Under the pieces are notes generated by a model. That model was given only the letters and a program-made list of their open reading frames with translations, did not search any database and had not been told where the DNA came from. From Cyanobium sp. AMD-g (GTDB lineage: Bacteria > Cyanobacteriota > Cyanobacteriia > PCC-6307 > Cyanobiaceae), in contig NZ_JAGQCW010000005.1 of the NCBI RefSeq assembly GCF_024346395.1, forward strand, positions 156,403 through 220,402: a stretch of 64,000 bases of DNA, in the 5' to 3' direction. Each line of letters begins with the position of its first letter. The stretch's first letter is position 1. Position numbers and translations under genes: made by a program. Positions 7,584-15,529 of the stretch are shown in pieces.

Positions 7584-8103
7584 TGCGCCCGCCTGTGATG
7601 GCGGGCTGATCCTATGGCTGGGGCAACAACACCCTTCCCGCCATGGTTGTTGACTCACTGAATTGCTTGATCAAATGCAGCTGCTTGCAGGCTTGAGGCC
7701 GTTCAGGGCTCTTGCCATCGAGAGGTCCTGTTGGAGGCCTGGCCCCGCGTACCGATAGGGCGTCAGTCGACACAGAGCAGCAGAGGCGGGGTCTCGCGGT
7801 AGCGGGGCCGAATGCCTCCCCCTGGGATCGCCTCATCTCAAGGACTCGCACTTCCGCGCAGCCGCCCAGGAGGCCTGTTCTGCTGGCTGCAACCTGCACT
7901 TGGGGTTGACATCCCTGCCAATCATCCAAGGCCTCTCACCGCCAGGTGGGCCCCTGGCGTTAGCCACGGGATCTCGATCTCCGCCCCGAGCACTTGGGGC
8001 CGCTAGCTTCCGTTGCCAGCTGCAGCGGATCCTGGCGGTAACGCTGGCGTGGCGTGGCGTGGATGGAATCCATGGTGGCGATTCCCTTCCGGCAGACAAG
8101 GGC
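7584..8103. other. gap of about 520 bases, nothing identified
   Basis: No reading frame here has protein-like composition on either strand; those present are rich in Arg, Pro, Ser and Ala. I see no tRNA fold, tandem repeat or terminator. It separates the toxin-antitoxin/nuclease segment from the next hydrolase gene. Confidence 0.5.
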
Positions 8104-8763
8104 TCACCCCCCCAGCACCCCCCGCACAAACCGATCACCCCACGCCACCGCCCTCCCCCAGTTCTCCGCCTCGCTGAGGCCCGAACTGCGGGTGGGCTTG
8201 AAGCTGTGGTCCCCACTGGGGATCCAGCCCAGCTGCACCGCCGCCGAAAGGCTGTAGGTCTCCACCTCCTCGCGGCGGCCGAACGTGTCCCGCTCCCCCT
8301 GCAGGATCAGGGTGGGCGTGCGCAGGGCGGCCAGGTGCTCGGTGCGCAGCTGCAGCGGCTTGCCGGGCGGATGGAAGGGATAGCCCAGGCACAGGCAGCC
8401 CCGCACCCCGTCGCTGGCGGCCAGCTCATCCACCAGCAGGCTGGCCACCCGCCCGCCCATCGACTTGCCGCCGATGAACAGCGGCCGCTGCGGGCTCTCG
8501 GCCGTCTCCAGCCGCACCTGCTGGCGGAACGCCTCCTGCAGCACCGGCATCCGCTCGGGCCCCTGGCGGCGGCCCGTCTCGCGCATCCGGGCCATGTAGC
8601 CGAACTCGAAGCGCACCACCCGCCAGCCCGCCGCGGCCAGTCCGCCGGCCATCGCCGCCATGAACGGGCTGTCCATCGGTGCCCCGGCCCCATGGGCCAG
8701 CAGCACGCTGGCCGCGGCGTCGGCGGGGCCGTCGATCAGGCGGGGGTCGGAGCTGGTGCCCAT
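8104..8763 (-). CDS. alpha/beta-hydrolase family protein
   Basis: 219 residues of the short alpha/beta-hydrolase type often annotated as KANL3/Tex30-like. Seen: an oxyanion-loop LAHGAGAPMDSPFM, the nucleophile elbow GGKSMGGR (catalytic Ser), an acid loop LQGERDTFG and a C-terminal SGDHSFKP (catalytic His). The substrate is unknown. The ATG at 8763 was chosen because upstream in-frame residues are low-complexity and would run into the divergent gene. Only 11 bases separate its start from that of the divergent neighbour. Confidence 0.8.
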   Translation of the reverse strand: MGTSSDPRLIDGPADAAASVLLAHGAGAPMDSPFMAAMAGGLAAAGWRVVRFEFGYMARMRETGRRQGPERMPVLQEAFRQQVRLETAESPQRPLFIGGKSMGGRVASLLVDELAASDGVRGCLCLGYPFHPPGKPLQLRTEHLAALRTPTLILQGERDTFGRREEVETYSLSAAVQLGWIPSGDHSFKPTRSSGLSEAENWGRAVAWGDRFVRGVLGG

Positions 8764-8774
8764 ACAGTCAGACC

Positions 8775-9326
8775 ATGACACGCCGGATCGGCCACACGCT
8801 GCGTCGCGCTGCAAGGCTTGGGGCCATGGGGGCCATCCTGCTGCTGGCGGCCGGATCGGCATGGGCCGATGGGCGTGGACCAATCCCGGTGCTCCGCCTT
8901 GACGGGATCGGCCCGTTGCGTCTCGGCATGACCCGTGCCGAAGCCGTCGCGACCGGCTGGCTCTCCGACCCCGGCCCCGGCTGTGAGCTCGGCGGGCCGC
9001 CGCTGCCTGTCGTCTACAGGCTCAAAGGGCCCAAGGCGCCGGCGGGAATCGTCGGCACGGCCCAGTTCGAACGGGGCACGTTGCGAGTCTTCGCCTTCTC
9101 GGCCGGTGTGCGGACGACGTTCGGCGTCGCCGTTCCCGGCGGCACCGTGGGTGACCTGCTCAAGCGCGCCCGCGCCGCCGGCCTCTCCGCCACCTCGGTC
9201 TACGACGAGACCTTCGCCGGGCGGTTCGTCACCGTGAACCGGGGCGGCCAGCAGGTGCTCGGTGCGTTTGCCGAACAGAGCGCGATCGCCACGCTCGCGG
9301 TGCCCTACGTGCCCGTCTGCGAGTAA
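8775..9326 (+). CDS. exported protein of unknown function
   Basis: 183 residues. A signal peptide (RAARLGAMGAILLLAAGSAWA) is followed by a mature part starting with RLDGIGPLRLGMTRAEAVATG, a small domain that I associate mainly with actinobacterial secreted proteins. Two cysteines (PGPGCELGG and the C-terminal YVPVCE) could form a disulfide. Its start is 11 bases from that of the divergent hydrolase, so each promoter would lie inside the other gene. The sequence style suggests transfer from another phylum, but this was not tested. Confidence 0.65.
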   Translation: MTRRIGHTLRRAARLGAMGAILLLAAGSAWADGRGPIPVLRLDGIGPLRLGMTRAEAVATGWLSDPGPGCELGGPPLPVVYRLKGPKAPAGIVGTAQFERGTLRVFAFSAGVRTTFGVAVPGGTVGDLLKRARAAGLSATSVYDETFAGRFVTVNRGGQQVLGAFAEQSAIATLAVPYVPVCE

Positions 9327-9375
9327 CGCCCGCGAGCCCCCCCGGCCCCAGAATTCACGGGCCTGCTATCCAACC

Positions 9376-9636
9376 ATGGGTGCAATCCTGCTCACCGTTC
9401 TGACCGTGTTTCTGGGCTTTGGCCTGGGCAAGGGCGTCCCCCGGCTGGTGCAGGGCTCGGGCCGCCTGGCGCGCCGCTCCCGCTTCAGCCAGCTGGCCTT
9501 CGGCAGCCTGCTGCTGCTGCCCTGGCTGGTGGGGATCGTTCTGCTGGTGCAGATCCCCCTGAACCCCGCCCTGCTGCTGCCGGCGATCGGCTATGCGGCG
9601 GGCATGGCCTGGGGGCGCCGCAAGGTGGGGCTGTAG
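9376..9636 (+). CDS. small membrane protein
   Basis: 86 residues with about three hydrophobic segments: ILLTVLTVFLGFGLG, LAFGSLLLLPWLVGIVLLV and PALLLPAIGYAAGMAWG. A basic loop (RLARRSR) follows the first. There is no recognisable domain. The hydrophobic pattern and an ATG placed right at the first segment support a real gene. Function unknown. Confidence 0.6.
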   Translation: MGAILLTVLTVFLGFGLGKGVPRLVQGSGRLARRSRFSQLAFGSLLLLPWLVGIVLLVQIPLNPALLLPAIGYAAGMAWGRRKVGL

Positions 9637-9682
9637 CTGGGCGCAACAATCGGCCCCTGGCTCAAGCCCCCGGCCAAAGGAC

Positions 9683-9697
9683 ATAGGATCGTCCTAT
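9683..9697. promoter_or_regulatory. inverted repeat upstream of Phd-UPF0175/DUF3368 pair
   Basis: Perfect ATAGGA-TCG-TCCTAT. It lies 19 bases ahead of the antitoxin ATG and probably serves as the operator recognised by that antitoxin; the role is inferred from position and symmetry. Confidence 0.5.
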
Positions 9698-9715
9698 CCG
9701 TTCTTCCCTGTAGCG

Positions 9716-10084
9716 ATGGCCATGCGTGCCGTGAGCGTCAGCGGCCTCAAGAACAATCCGTCTGAGGCCCTGCGCCAGGCAAAGACCGACATGGTCGTTG
9801 TGCTCAACCGCGACCACCCCGACGCGCTGCTGATGGGCCTCGACCAGCAAGGTCTCCTGCAGGCGCCGGGAGTCAGGCCAGCCCTGGCCACGGCCCTGTT
9901 CCGCGAAGGCGAGCTCTCCCTGGCCAGGGCCGCCCGCGTGGCCGACATGGACACCGCCACCTTCATCGCCCATCTCTCGCGCCTCGGCATCGCGGCGATC
10001 CGTCTGACGGAAGCCGAAACCCGCGCCGATCTCGACACCCTGGAGCAGTGGCTGCAATCGTCATCAGCGACGCCAGCCCCCTGA
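9716..10084 (+). CDS. antitoxin: Phd-like N-terminus fused to UPF0175
   Basis: 122 residues. The first ~45 (AVSVSGLKNNPSEALRQAKT, then VVLNRDHPDALLMGL) read as a Phd-type DNA-binding antitoxin domain. The remainder (FREGELSLARAARVADMDTATF) matches the UPF0175 helix-turn-helix family usually encoded next to DUF3368 toxins. It overlaps the downstream toxin by 37 bases, an unusually long coupling overlap. An inverted repeat upstream is a probable operator. Confidence 0.8.
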   Translation: MAMRAVSVSGLKNNPSEALRQAKTDMVVVLNRDHPDALLMGLDQQGLLQAPGVRPALATALFREGELSLARAARVADMDTATFIAHLSRLGIAAIRLTEAETRADLDTLEQWLQSSSATPAP

Positions 10085-10557
10085 TCGGCCTGGCCCAGGT
10101 CAACGGGATCGGCTGGTTGCGGGAGCTGTTCGGAACCGTGCTCCTCCCCGCCACCGTGGCCGATGAGGTGCTCACCGGCAAGTTCACCGATCAGGAAGCC
10201 AGGATCACCGCTGCAATCAAGGCCGGCTGGCTGGAGGTCACAGCGGATCAGCAGCAGGGGCCGGAGTTGCCTGACCTCGACGAAGGCGAAGCGGCCAGCA
10301 TCCGCCTGGCCCTCTCCAGGCCAGGACCGGGGCTGCTGTTGATCGACGAACGGGCCGGCCGGGCGGTGGCCCAGGAACTTGGCCTGAAGGTTGCCGGCAC
10401 CGCTGCAGTGATTGGCATGGCCCGTCTGCGTGGCCTGATCCCTTCAGCCCGGGCCGTGTTTGGGGAACTGCATCGCAGCGATTTCCGCATCGCTCCAGCC
10501 GTGATCACCACCGTTCTGAAGCGCTGTGGCGAGATCGACGACGACTCCGCCAGCTGA
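10048..10557 (+). CDS. DUF3368 PIN-like toxin
   Basis: 169 residues of the DUF3368 group, a PIN-fold nuclease family. The conserved start VISDASPLIGLAQV gives D8; EGEAASIRLAL and LLIDERAGRAVA supply further acidic positions, and the GTAAVIGMARLRGLIP helix is typical. The GTG at 10048 lies inside the preceding antitoxin gene. The expected activity is RNA cleavage restrained by the antitoxin; the target is unknown. Confidence 0.85.
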   Translation: MAAIVISDASPLIGLAQVNGIGWLRELFGTVLLPATVADEVLTGKFTDQEARITAAIKAGWLEVTADQQQGPELPDLDEGEAASIRLALSRPGPGLLLIDERAGRAVAQELGLKVAGTAAVIGMARLRGLIPSARAVFGELHRSDFRIAPAVITTVLKRCGEIDDDSAS

Positions 10558-10561
10558 AACC

Positions 10562-10873
10562 TCACCGCGGCATCTGCGATTCCAGTTCCCGCAGCCGCCC
10601 CTCCAGCACCTCGATCCGCTCAAGGTAGGTGAGGGCCAGGGCCATCCCGGACACGTTGAGGCCGAAGTCGTCGCGCAGGCGGGCAGCGCGGCGGGCCAGG
10701 CTCACCGTGTGGACGTGGAAGGTCCAGACCGGCGCGTGCTGGGCGCAGCGGAACACCCCGAACTGCACCAGCTCGATCACCTCCTCGTGGCCCAGGCCCG
10801 AGGCGGCCAGCAGTTCCTCGAGGGCCACGGTGCACCCCTCGTCGTCGTCGGGGATCAGCAGGTCGTCAGCCAT
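10562..10873 (-). CDS. cbpM: chaperone modulator CbpM
   Basis: 103 residues, MerR-helix-like, matching CbpM: EELLAASGLGHEEVIELVQF then FHVHTVSLARRAARLRDDF and a C-terminal coiled coil (YLERIEVLEGRLRELESQ). CbpM binds the J domain of CbpA and inhibits its co-chaperone activity. It is encoded directly after the cbpA-like gene with an 8-base overlap, the standard operon order, which supports the assignment. Confidence 0.85.
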   Translation of the reverse strand: MADDLLIPDDDEGCTVALEELLAASGLGHEEVIELVQFGVFRCAQHAPVWTFHVHTVSLARRAARLRDDFGLNVSGMALALTYLERIEVLEGRLRELESQMPR

Positions 10874-11825
10874 CGGTGGGTCCTTCGAGGTGGTGGCGGG
10901 GGTGGAACGCGGAGGCTTCGGCGAGTTCGCGGTACAGCGCCTGCTCCCGTTCGCCGATCTTTTCGGGCAGCACGATCTGAATCACACCGTAGAGATCGCC
11001 CGCCCCGTCGCGCCGGTGGGGCAGGCCCTTGCCGGCCAGGCGCAGCTTCTGGCCGCTGCGCATCCCCGGCTTGAGGCTCACCGCCACCGGGCCATCGAGG
11101 CTGGGCACCGTGATCTCGGCCCCCAGGGCCGCCTCCCACGGGGCGATCGGCAGCTCCAGGTAGAGGTCGTGGCCCACGGTCCGGAAGCGGGGATGGGGCG
11201 CCAGCCGCACCTCCAGATAGAGATCGCCGGGGGCACCGCCGGCGATGCCGTCGCCCCCCTTGCCCGGTACCCGCAGCCGCTCCCCCTCCACCACGCCGCG
11301 GGGCACCCGGATCCGGCCGCTGCGGCTCTGCTTCTCCACCCGGCCATCGGCCCCCAGCACCGGAACGCTGAGCGAGAACGACACCTCCGTCCCCCGGGCG
11401 GCCTGCTCCAGGGTCAGCTCGGTGGCCACTTCCACGTCCTGGCCGCGGATCGGGAAGTCCGCCCCCGGCCGCCTGGCTCCGCCGCTGCCGCCACCGAAGC
11501 CACCGAAGCCCATCTGCTCGAACAGATCGGCCAGGTCCACCTCCTGCTGGCTGCCGCCGCGCCAGAAACGGGTTTCCCACTCCGGCGAGGGATGGAACTC
11601 ATCGCCGGGGCGGTGGCGGCCGAGGTCGTCGTAGGCCTGGCGTTTCTCGGGGTCCGAGAGGGTCTGGTAGGCCTCGCTGATCTCCTTGAACCGCTCCTCA
11701 GCGCCCGCCTCCTTGGCGACATCGGGGTGGTAATGGCGCGCCAGTTTCCGGTAGGCCTTCTTGATCTCCTCGGCGCTGGCGCCGCGCTCCACCCCCAGGC
11801 TGGCGTAGTAGTCCTTGAACTTCAT
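10866..11825 (-). CDS. cbpA: CbpA-type DnaJ co-chaperone
   Basis: 319 residues. The N-terminal J domain contains the HPD tripeptide (ARHYHPDVAKEAG). A Gly-rich linker (GFGGFGGGSGG) follows, then two DnaJ C-terminal substrate-binding domains. There is no Cys-rich zinc-finger domain, so it is a type II J protein of the CbpA/DnaJ2 class that stimulates DnaK ATPase. It is followed by its modulator cbpM. Start at MKFKDYYASLGVERGA, as in the family. Confidence 0.9.
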   Translation of the reverse strand: MKFKDYYASLGVERGASAEEIKKAYRKLARHYHPDVAKEAGAEERFKEISEAYQTLSDPEKRQAYDDLGRHRPGDEFHPSPEWETRFWRGGSQQEVDLADLFEQMGFGGFGGGSGGARRPGADFPIRGQDVEVATELTLEQAARGTEVSFSLSVPVLGADGRVEKQSRSGRIRVPRGVVEGERLRVPGKGGDGIAGGAPGDLYLEVRLAPHPRFRTVGHDLYLELPIAPWEAALGAEITVPSLDGPVAVSLKPGMRSGQKLRLAGKGLPHRRDGAGDLYGVIQIVLPEKIGEREQALYRELAEASAFHPRHHLEGPTDG

Positions 11826-11869
11826 CGCAGCGTCCCTGCCCGGTGTCCGGGATCGGTGGCCATCTTCCT

Positions 11870-12601
11870 ATGACCCTGCTGATCGCCCTGGCGGCGGTGG
11901 CCTTTCTCTATGCCTCGGTAGGCCACGCCGGGGCCTCCGGCTACATCGCCGTCCTCGCTCTGGCGGGTGTGCCGGCCCCCGAGATCCGCGCCATCGCCCT
12001 GGTGCTCAACGTGCTGGTGGCCAGCGTCGGCACGCTGCAGTTCGTCGCCGCCGGCCACTTCCGCCGCGATGTCTTCGTGCCGCTGGCCCTGGCGTCGGTG
12101 CCCGCGGCCCTGGTGGGCGGGGCCATCGCCCTGCCGGCCGTTCTGCTGCGCCAACTGATCGGGGCGGTGCTGCTGTTCTCCGCCTGGCGACTGGTTAGCC
12201 AGCTGCCCGCCGATCCGGGGGCGATGCGGGTGCCCCGCCGCCGGGTCGTGGCCCTCACCGGCGCAACCCTGGGCCTGCTGGCCGGCCTCACCGGCACCGG
12301 CGGCGGCATCTTCCTGACGCCCTGGATGATCCTGCGCTCCTGGCTGCTGCCGAAGCAGGCCGCGGCCGTGTCGGTGGCCTTCATCCTGGTGAACTCGATC
12401 GCCGGCCTGGCCGGCCTGGTGCTGCGCCAGGGCGTGGCCGCGCTGCCGGATCCTGGGGCCCTCGCGCCGCTGGCGGGGGTGGTGCTGGTGGGCGGCACGT
12501 TGGGGGCGTATGGGGGCAGCCGCCGCTTCCCGTCCCCCTGGATCCGCCGGCTGCTGGCGGGGGTGCTGGTGATCGCCGCCTGGAAACTGCTGGCCGGCTG
12601 A
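11870..12601 (+). CDS. TauE/SafE-family membrane transporter
   Basis: 243 residues with about eight hydrophobic segments and the duplicated layout of the TauE/SafE (DUF81) family. The first helix carries ASVGHAGASGYIAVLAL and the second half begins GLLAGLTGTGGGIFLTPWMI, the two diagnostic Gly-rich motifs. The family exports or imports sulfur-containing organic anions such as sulfite or sulfoacetate; the substrate here is not known. It ends 15 bases before the ACR3 gene end (convergent). Confidence 0.85.
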   Translation: MTLLIALAAVAFLYASVGHAGASGYIAVLALAGVPAPEIRAIALVLNVLVASVGTLQFVAAGHFRRDVFVPLALASVPAALVGGAIALPAVLLRQLIGAVLLFSAWRLVSQLPADPGAMRVPRRRVVALTGATLGLLAGLTGTGGGIFLTPWMILRSWLLPKQAAAVSVAFILVNSIAGLAGLVLRQGVAALPDPGALAPLAGVVLVGGTLGAYGGSRRFPSPWIRRLLAGVLVIAAWKLLAG

Positions 12602-12616
12602 GCCTGGGGCAGCCGT

Positions 12617-13678
12617 TCAGCCGATCGCCCGGGCCGGGAAGCGGCGCTGCAGCCACAGCGACACGTAGACCAGGGCCACCAGCACCGGCACCTCAATCAG
12701 CGGGCCCACCGATCCGGCCAGGGCCTGGCGGGAGCTGACCCCCCAGACGCTGATGCTGACGGCGATGGCCAGCTCGAAGTTGTTGCCGGCGGCGGTGAAC
12801 GCCAGGGTGGCCGTTTTCGCGTTGCTGAGCCCGTTGCGGCGGCCCACGGTGAAGGCCACGCTCCACATGATCACGAAGTAGAGCAGCAACGGCACCGCCA
12901 CGCCGACCAGCCGAAGCGGATCGGCGGTGATCGCCTGGCCCTGCAGGGCGAACATCACCACGATCGTGAACAGCAGGCCGTAGAGCGCGAACGGGCTGAT
13001 GAACGGGATGAAGCGCTGCTCGTACCAGCGGGGGCCTTTGAGCCGCAAGCCGATGCGGCGGCTGAGGTAGCCGGCCAGCAGAGGCAGCCCCAGGAACACC
13101 AGCACCGCCGCGGCGATCTCCACCATCGAAAAGGCCACATCCTGGGTGGCCAGCCCCAGCCAGCCGGGCAGGATCTTCAGGTAGAAGCCGCCCAGCAGGG
13201 CATAGGCCAGCACCTGGATGATCGAATTGATCGCCACCAGCAGGGCGGCCGCCTCCCGGTCGCCCTGGGCCAGATCGATCCAGATCAGCACCATGGCGAT
13301 GCAGGGGGCCAGGCCGATCAGGATCAGCCCGGTGCGGAACTCCGGCTGGCCGGGCAGGAACAGCCAGGCCAGGGCGAACATCAGCGCCGGCCCCAGGCCC
13401 CAGACCAACAGCAACGACAGCCGCAGCAGGCGCCGATCCCGCGCCGCCTGGCCGAGTTCCTCGTAGTGCACCTTGGCCAGCACCGGGTACATCATCAGCA
13501 GCAGCCCCAGGGCGATCGGCAGGGAGGTGTTGCCGATGCGCACGGCATCGAGCCAGCCCTGGATGGCCGGGAAGAAGCGGCCCAGCAGCAGGCCGCCGGC
13601 CATGGCCAGCAGGATCCAGAGGGGCAGGTAGCGGTCGAGCAGCGACAAGCGGGCCAGCACGGCCCTGTCCTCGTCCAT
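12617..13678 (-). CDS. acr3: ACR3-type arsenite efflux permease
   Basis: 353 residues, ten predicted membrane helices. Typical ACR3 features: LDRYLPLWILLAMAGGLLLG at the N-terminus, the GLAPCIAMVLIW helix with the conserved arsenite-binding Cys, and AGNNFELAIAVSISVWG with the conserved Glu. The protein exports As(OH)3/Sb(III) using the proton gradient. An ArsR-type palindrome sits 20 bases ahead of the start, so arsenic-inducible expression is expected. No arsR or arsC is adjacent; the regulator must be encoded elsewhere. Confidence 0.93.
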   Translation of the reverse strand: MDEDRAVLARLSLLDRYLPLWILLAMAGGLLLGRFFPAIQGWLDAVRIGNTSLPIALGLLLMMYPVLAKVHYEELGQAARDRRLLRLSLLLVWGLGPALMFALAWLFLPGQPEFRTGLILIGLAPCIAMVLIWIDLAQGDREAAALLVAINSIIQVLAYALLGGFYLKILPGWLGLATQDVAFSMVEIAAAVLVFLGLPLLAGYLSRRIGLRLKGPRWYEQRFIPFISPFALYGLLFTIVVMFALQGQAITADPLRLVGVAVPLLLYFVIMWSVAFTVGRRNGLSNAKTATLAFTAAGNNFELAIAVSISVWGVSSRQALAGSVGPLIEVPVLVALVYVSLWLQRRFPARAIG

Positions 13679-13698
13679 GCGATCGCCCCGCTGATTGC

Positions 13699-13714
13699 AT
13701 CAACACTAGTTGAT
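13699..13714. promoter_or_regulatory. ArsR/SmtB-type operator
   Basis: ATCAA-CACTAG-TTGAT, an exact match to the ATCAA-N6-TTGAT palindrome that, as I recall, is bound by cyanobacterial ArsR repressors. It is placed directly upstream of the arsenite permease on the minus strand, in an AT-rich patch that would contain the promoter. Confidence 0.75.
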
Positions 13715-13843
13715 GAATAAAGGGCTCCTGGCGCCGCCTCCTTCTGGGCCTGTTGCTTTCCATGTGGGTGGCTCAGCCCTTTAGGGCGCCGCCGTCCACC
13801 ACCTGCAGACTGCGCCCGGCCCCCACCGCAGCGTGCTCCGCCG

Positions 13844-15529
13844 ATGACCCGTCCCGATGCCCTGCTGGTGACCCAGGCCGTCTCGGCCGCCGCCGCCGTC
13901 CTGAAGGTTCAGGCGATCACGCGGCTGTCGGTAACCCGCGCGCCCCAGGCGATCCGGATGCGGATCGAGCTGCGCTTCGCCTCGGTGCCCGTGGTGGAGC
14001 TGTTCCGCATGGTCTCGGGGGACCCGGTCCTCGACATGGTGCCCGCCAATTTCGAGACCCTGCGCATCCCGCTGCTCGCCGGGCCTGGCACCCAGTTCAC
14101 GGTGGAGTTCAAGGGCCTGCGTCCCGCCACCCGCTACTGGTACCGGATCAAGGCGGGCGGCGGCCAGGTGAGGCGCCGGGGAGGAGCCCTGCTCAAGGGC
14201 TGGGCCGCCACCCTGGATCGCCTGGTGGAGTTCGACGTCAGCTTCGCCACCCTGCTGATGGATGGCGACGGGGGCAGCCCCGGCGAGGTGGCGTTCTGTG
14301 CCGTGATCTACGACGGGGAACGCCAACGTGCCAGCGGCTTCGGCAGCCGTGAAAGCCGTTCCGATGGCAGCGGGCTGCCCTTCTCGCCCCGCTACCTCCG
14401 CCCGGCGGGCCCCCCTTTCTCGCTGCGGGGCGCCCCCGACAACCTCACCCTGCTCTGCGGCGCCGATGAGGACGACCAATCCGATGTCTCCTTCGGGCTG
14501 AACCTCGACCCCGGCGGCGACTGGATCCCCGAAACCCCACCGTCGGCCCCGAACTCCGGCGAGACCGAGAATCACGACTTCGCCTACGCGGTGCAACAGC
14601 TCACTAACCTGCCCGGCACGCCCGGCTCCACCGTTCTGGCGCCCATCGACTTCCGCACCCGGCCCGGCGTGCTGGCCTTCGAGGCGGTCTGGTCGGTGCG
14701 GGTCAGTGTCTTCGACCCCTTTCCCACCCCCCGCGAGGTCATCCCCCGCCTCACCCCGCGGCAGCGGCTGCTGGCGCCGGGGGAGGCCGCACGCCTGCGC
14801 GGCAGCGATGGCCGCCGCCGTGTGGTCGCGCCCGGCCAGGAGGGGTTGCGGATCGGCACCGGCCGCCGCGACCGGGAGACATGGATCCTGCTGGAGGGGC
14901 CTCGGCCGCGCCAGTTGCTGCTGGATGCCGGCCCCGAGGGCCGGCTGGATCTGGTGCTCTGGGACGACGAGGGCCACCTGCATGGGCTCCTCGATGGGCT
15001 GGCGGCCGGGGGTTGCGTGGGGGAAGGGCCCGGCGCCAAGTGGGTGCCCCTTGGCGGCCCGTTCGCCGCCCCACCCCTGGGCCTGCGGGATGGTCAGGGC
15101 CAGCTGCAGCTGTTCGCCCTCGATGCCGACGGCCGTCTGCTCTACCGGCCCCTGGATATGGAACCGCGCGACTGGCAGGCCATCGGCGGACCGTTCCGGG
15201 GGGCCCTGGTGGGCTGGGCGCCGGTGGATGGCCTCCTCACCCTGGCGGCCGAGGACGGCGATGGCCGGATCTGGGTGGGCACCCCCGCGGGGGACAACTG
15301 GCGGCCCTTCAGCGCCGGCCACCGGCGCCTCGTCGCCAGCTACGGCGACGCCATCGGCGATGGGCGGCTGGTGGCGGCCGATGACGAAGACGCCCTCTGG
15401 GTGCGCCGCCTGGATCCCGAGTCCCCGTGGGAACCGCTGGGTTCACTCGAGGAGGCGCCCGCTGTGCCCACTGCTGAGCCCCACCAGACTCCGCCTCCGT
15501 CGACGACCTGCTCCGATCAGGCCGGCTGA
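13844..15529 (+). CDS. large protein with C-terminal tectonin/PLL-like beta repeats
   Basis: 561 residues with no obvious signal peptide. The N-terminal part includes a fibronectin-III-like edge (FKGLRPATRYWYRIKAGG, about residue 88-106), and the middle resembles nothing I know. From about residue 345 to 535 a ~43-residue unit recurs, each copy starting with an aromatic-x-PL/AIGG-like motif (KWVPLGGPF, DWQAIGGPF, NWRPFSAGH, PWEPLGS) and holding a DGRL-type turn. This is the pattern of tectonin / PLL-like beta-propeller lectins, so a carbohydrate- or surface-binding role is likely. The 3' end overlaps the convergent neighbour by 13 bases. Function unproven. Confidence 0.65.
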   Translation: MTRPDALLVTQAVSAAAAVLKVQAITRLSVTRAPQAIRMRIELRFASVPVVELFRMVSGDPVLDMVPANFETLRIPLLAGPGTQFTVEFKGLRPATRYWYRIKAGGGQVRRRGGALLKGWAATLDRLVEFDVSFATLLMDGDGGSPGEVAFCAVIYDGERQRASGFGSRESRSDGSGLPFSPRYLRPAGPPFSLRGAPDNLTLLCGADEDDQSDVSFGLNLDPGGDWIPETPPSAPNSGETENHDFAYAVQQLTNLPGTPGSTVLAPIDFRTRPGVLAFEAVWSVRVSVFDPFPTPREVIPRLTPRQRLLAPGEAARLRGSDGRRRVVAPGQEGLRIGTGRRDRETWILLEGPRPRQLLLDAGPEGRLDLVLWDDEGHLHGLLDGLAAGGCVGEGPGAKWVPLGGPFAAPPLGLRDGQGQLQLFALDADGRLLYRPLDMEPRDWQAIGGPFRGALVGWAPVDGLLTLAAEDGDGRIWVGTPAGDNWRPFSAGHRRLVASYGDAIGDGRLVAADDEDALWVRRLDPESPWEPLGSLEEAPAVPTAEPHQTPPPSTTCSDQAG

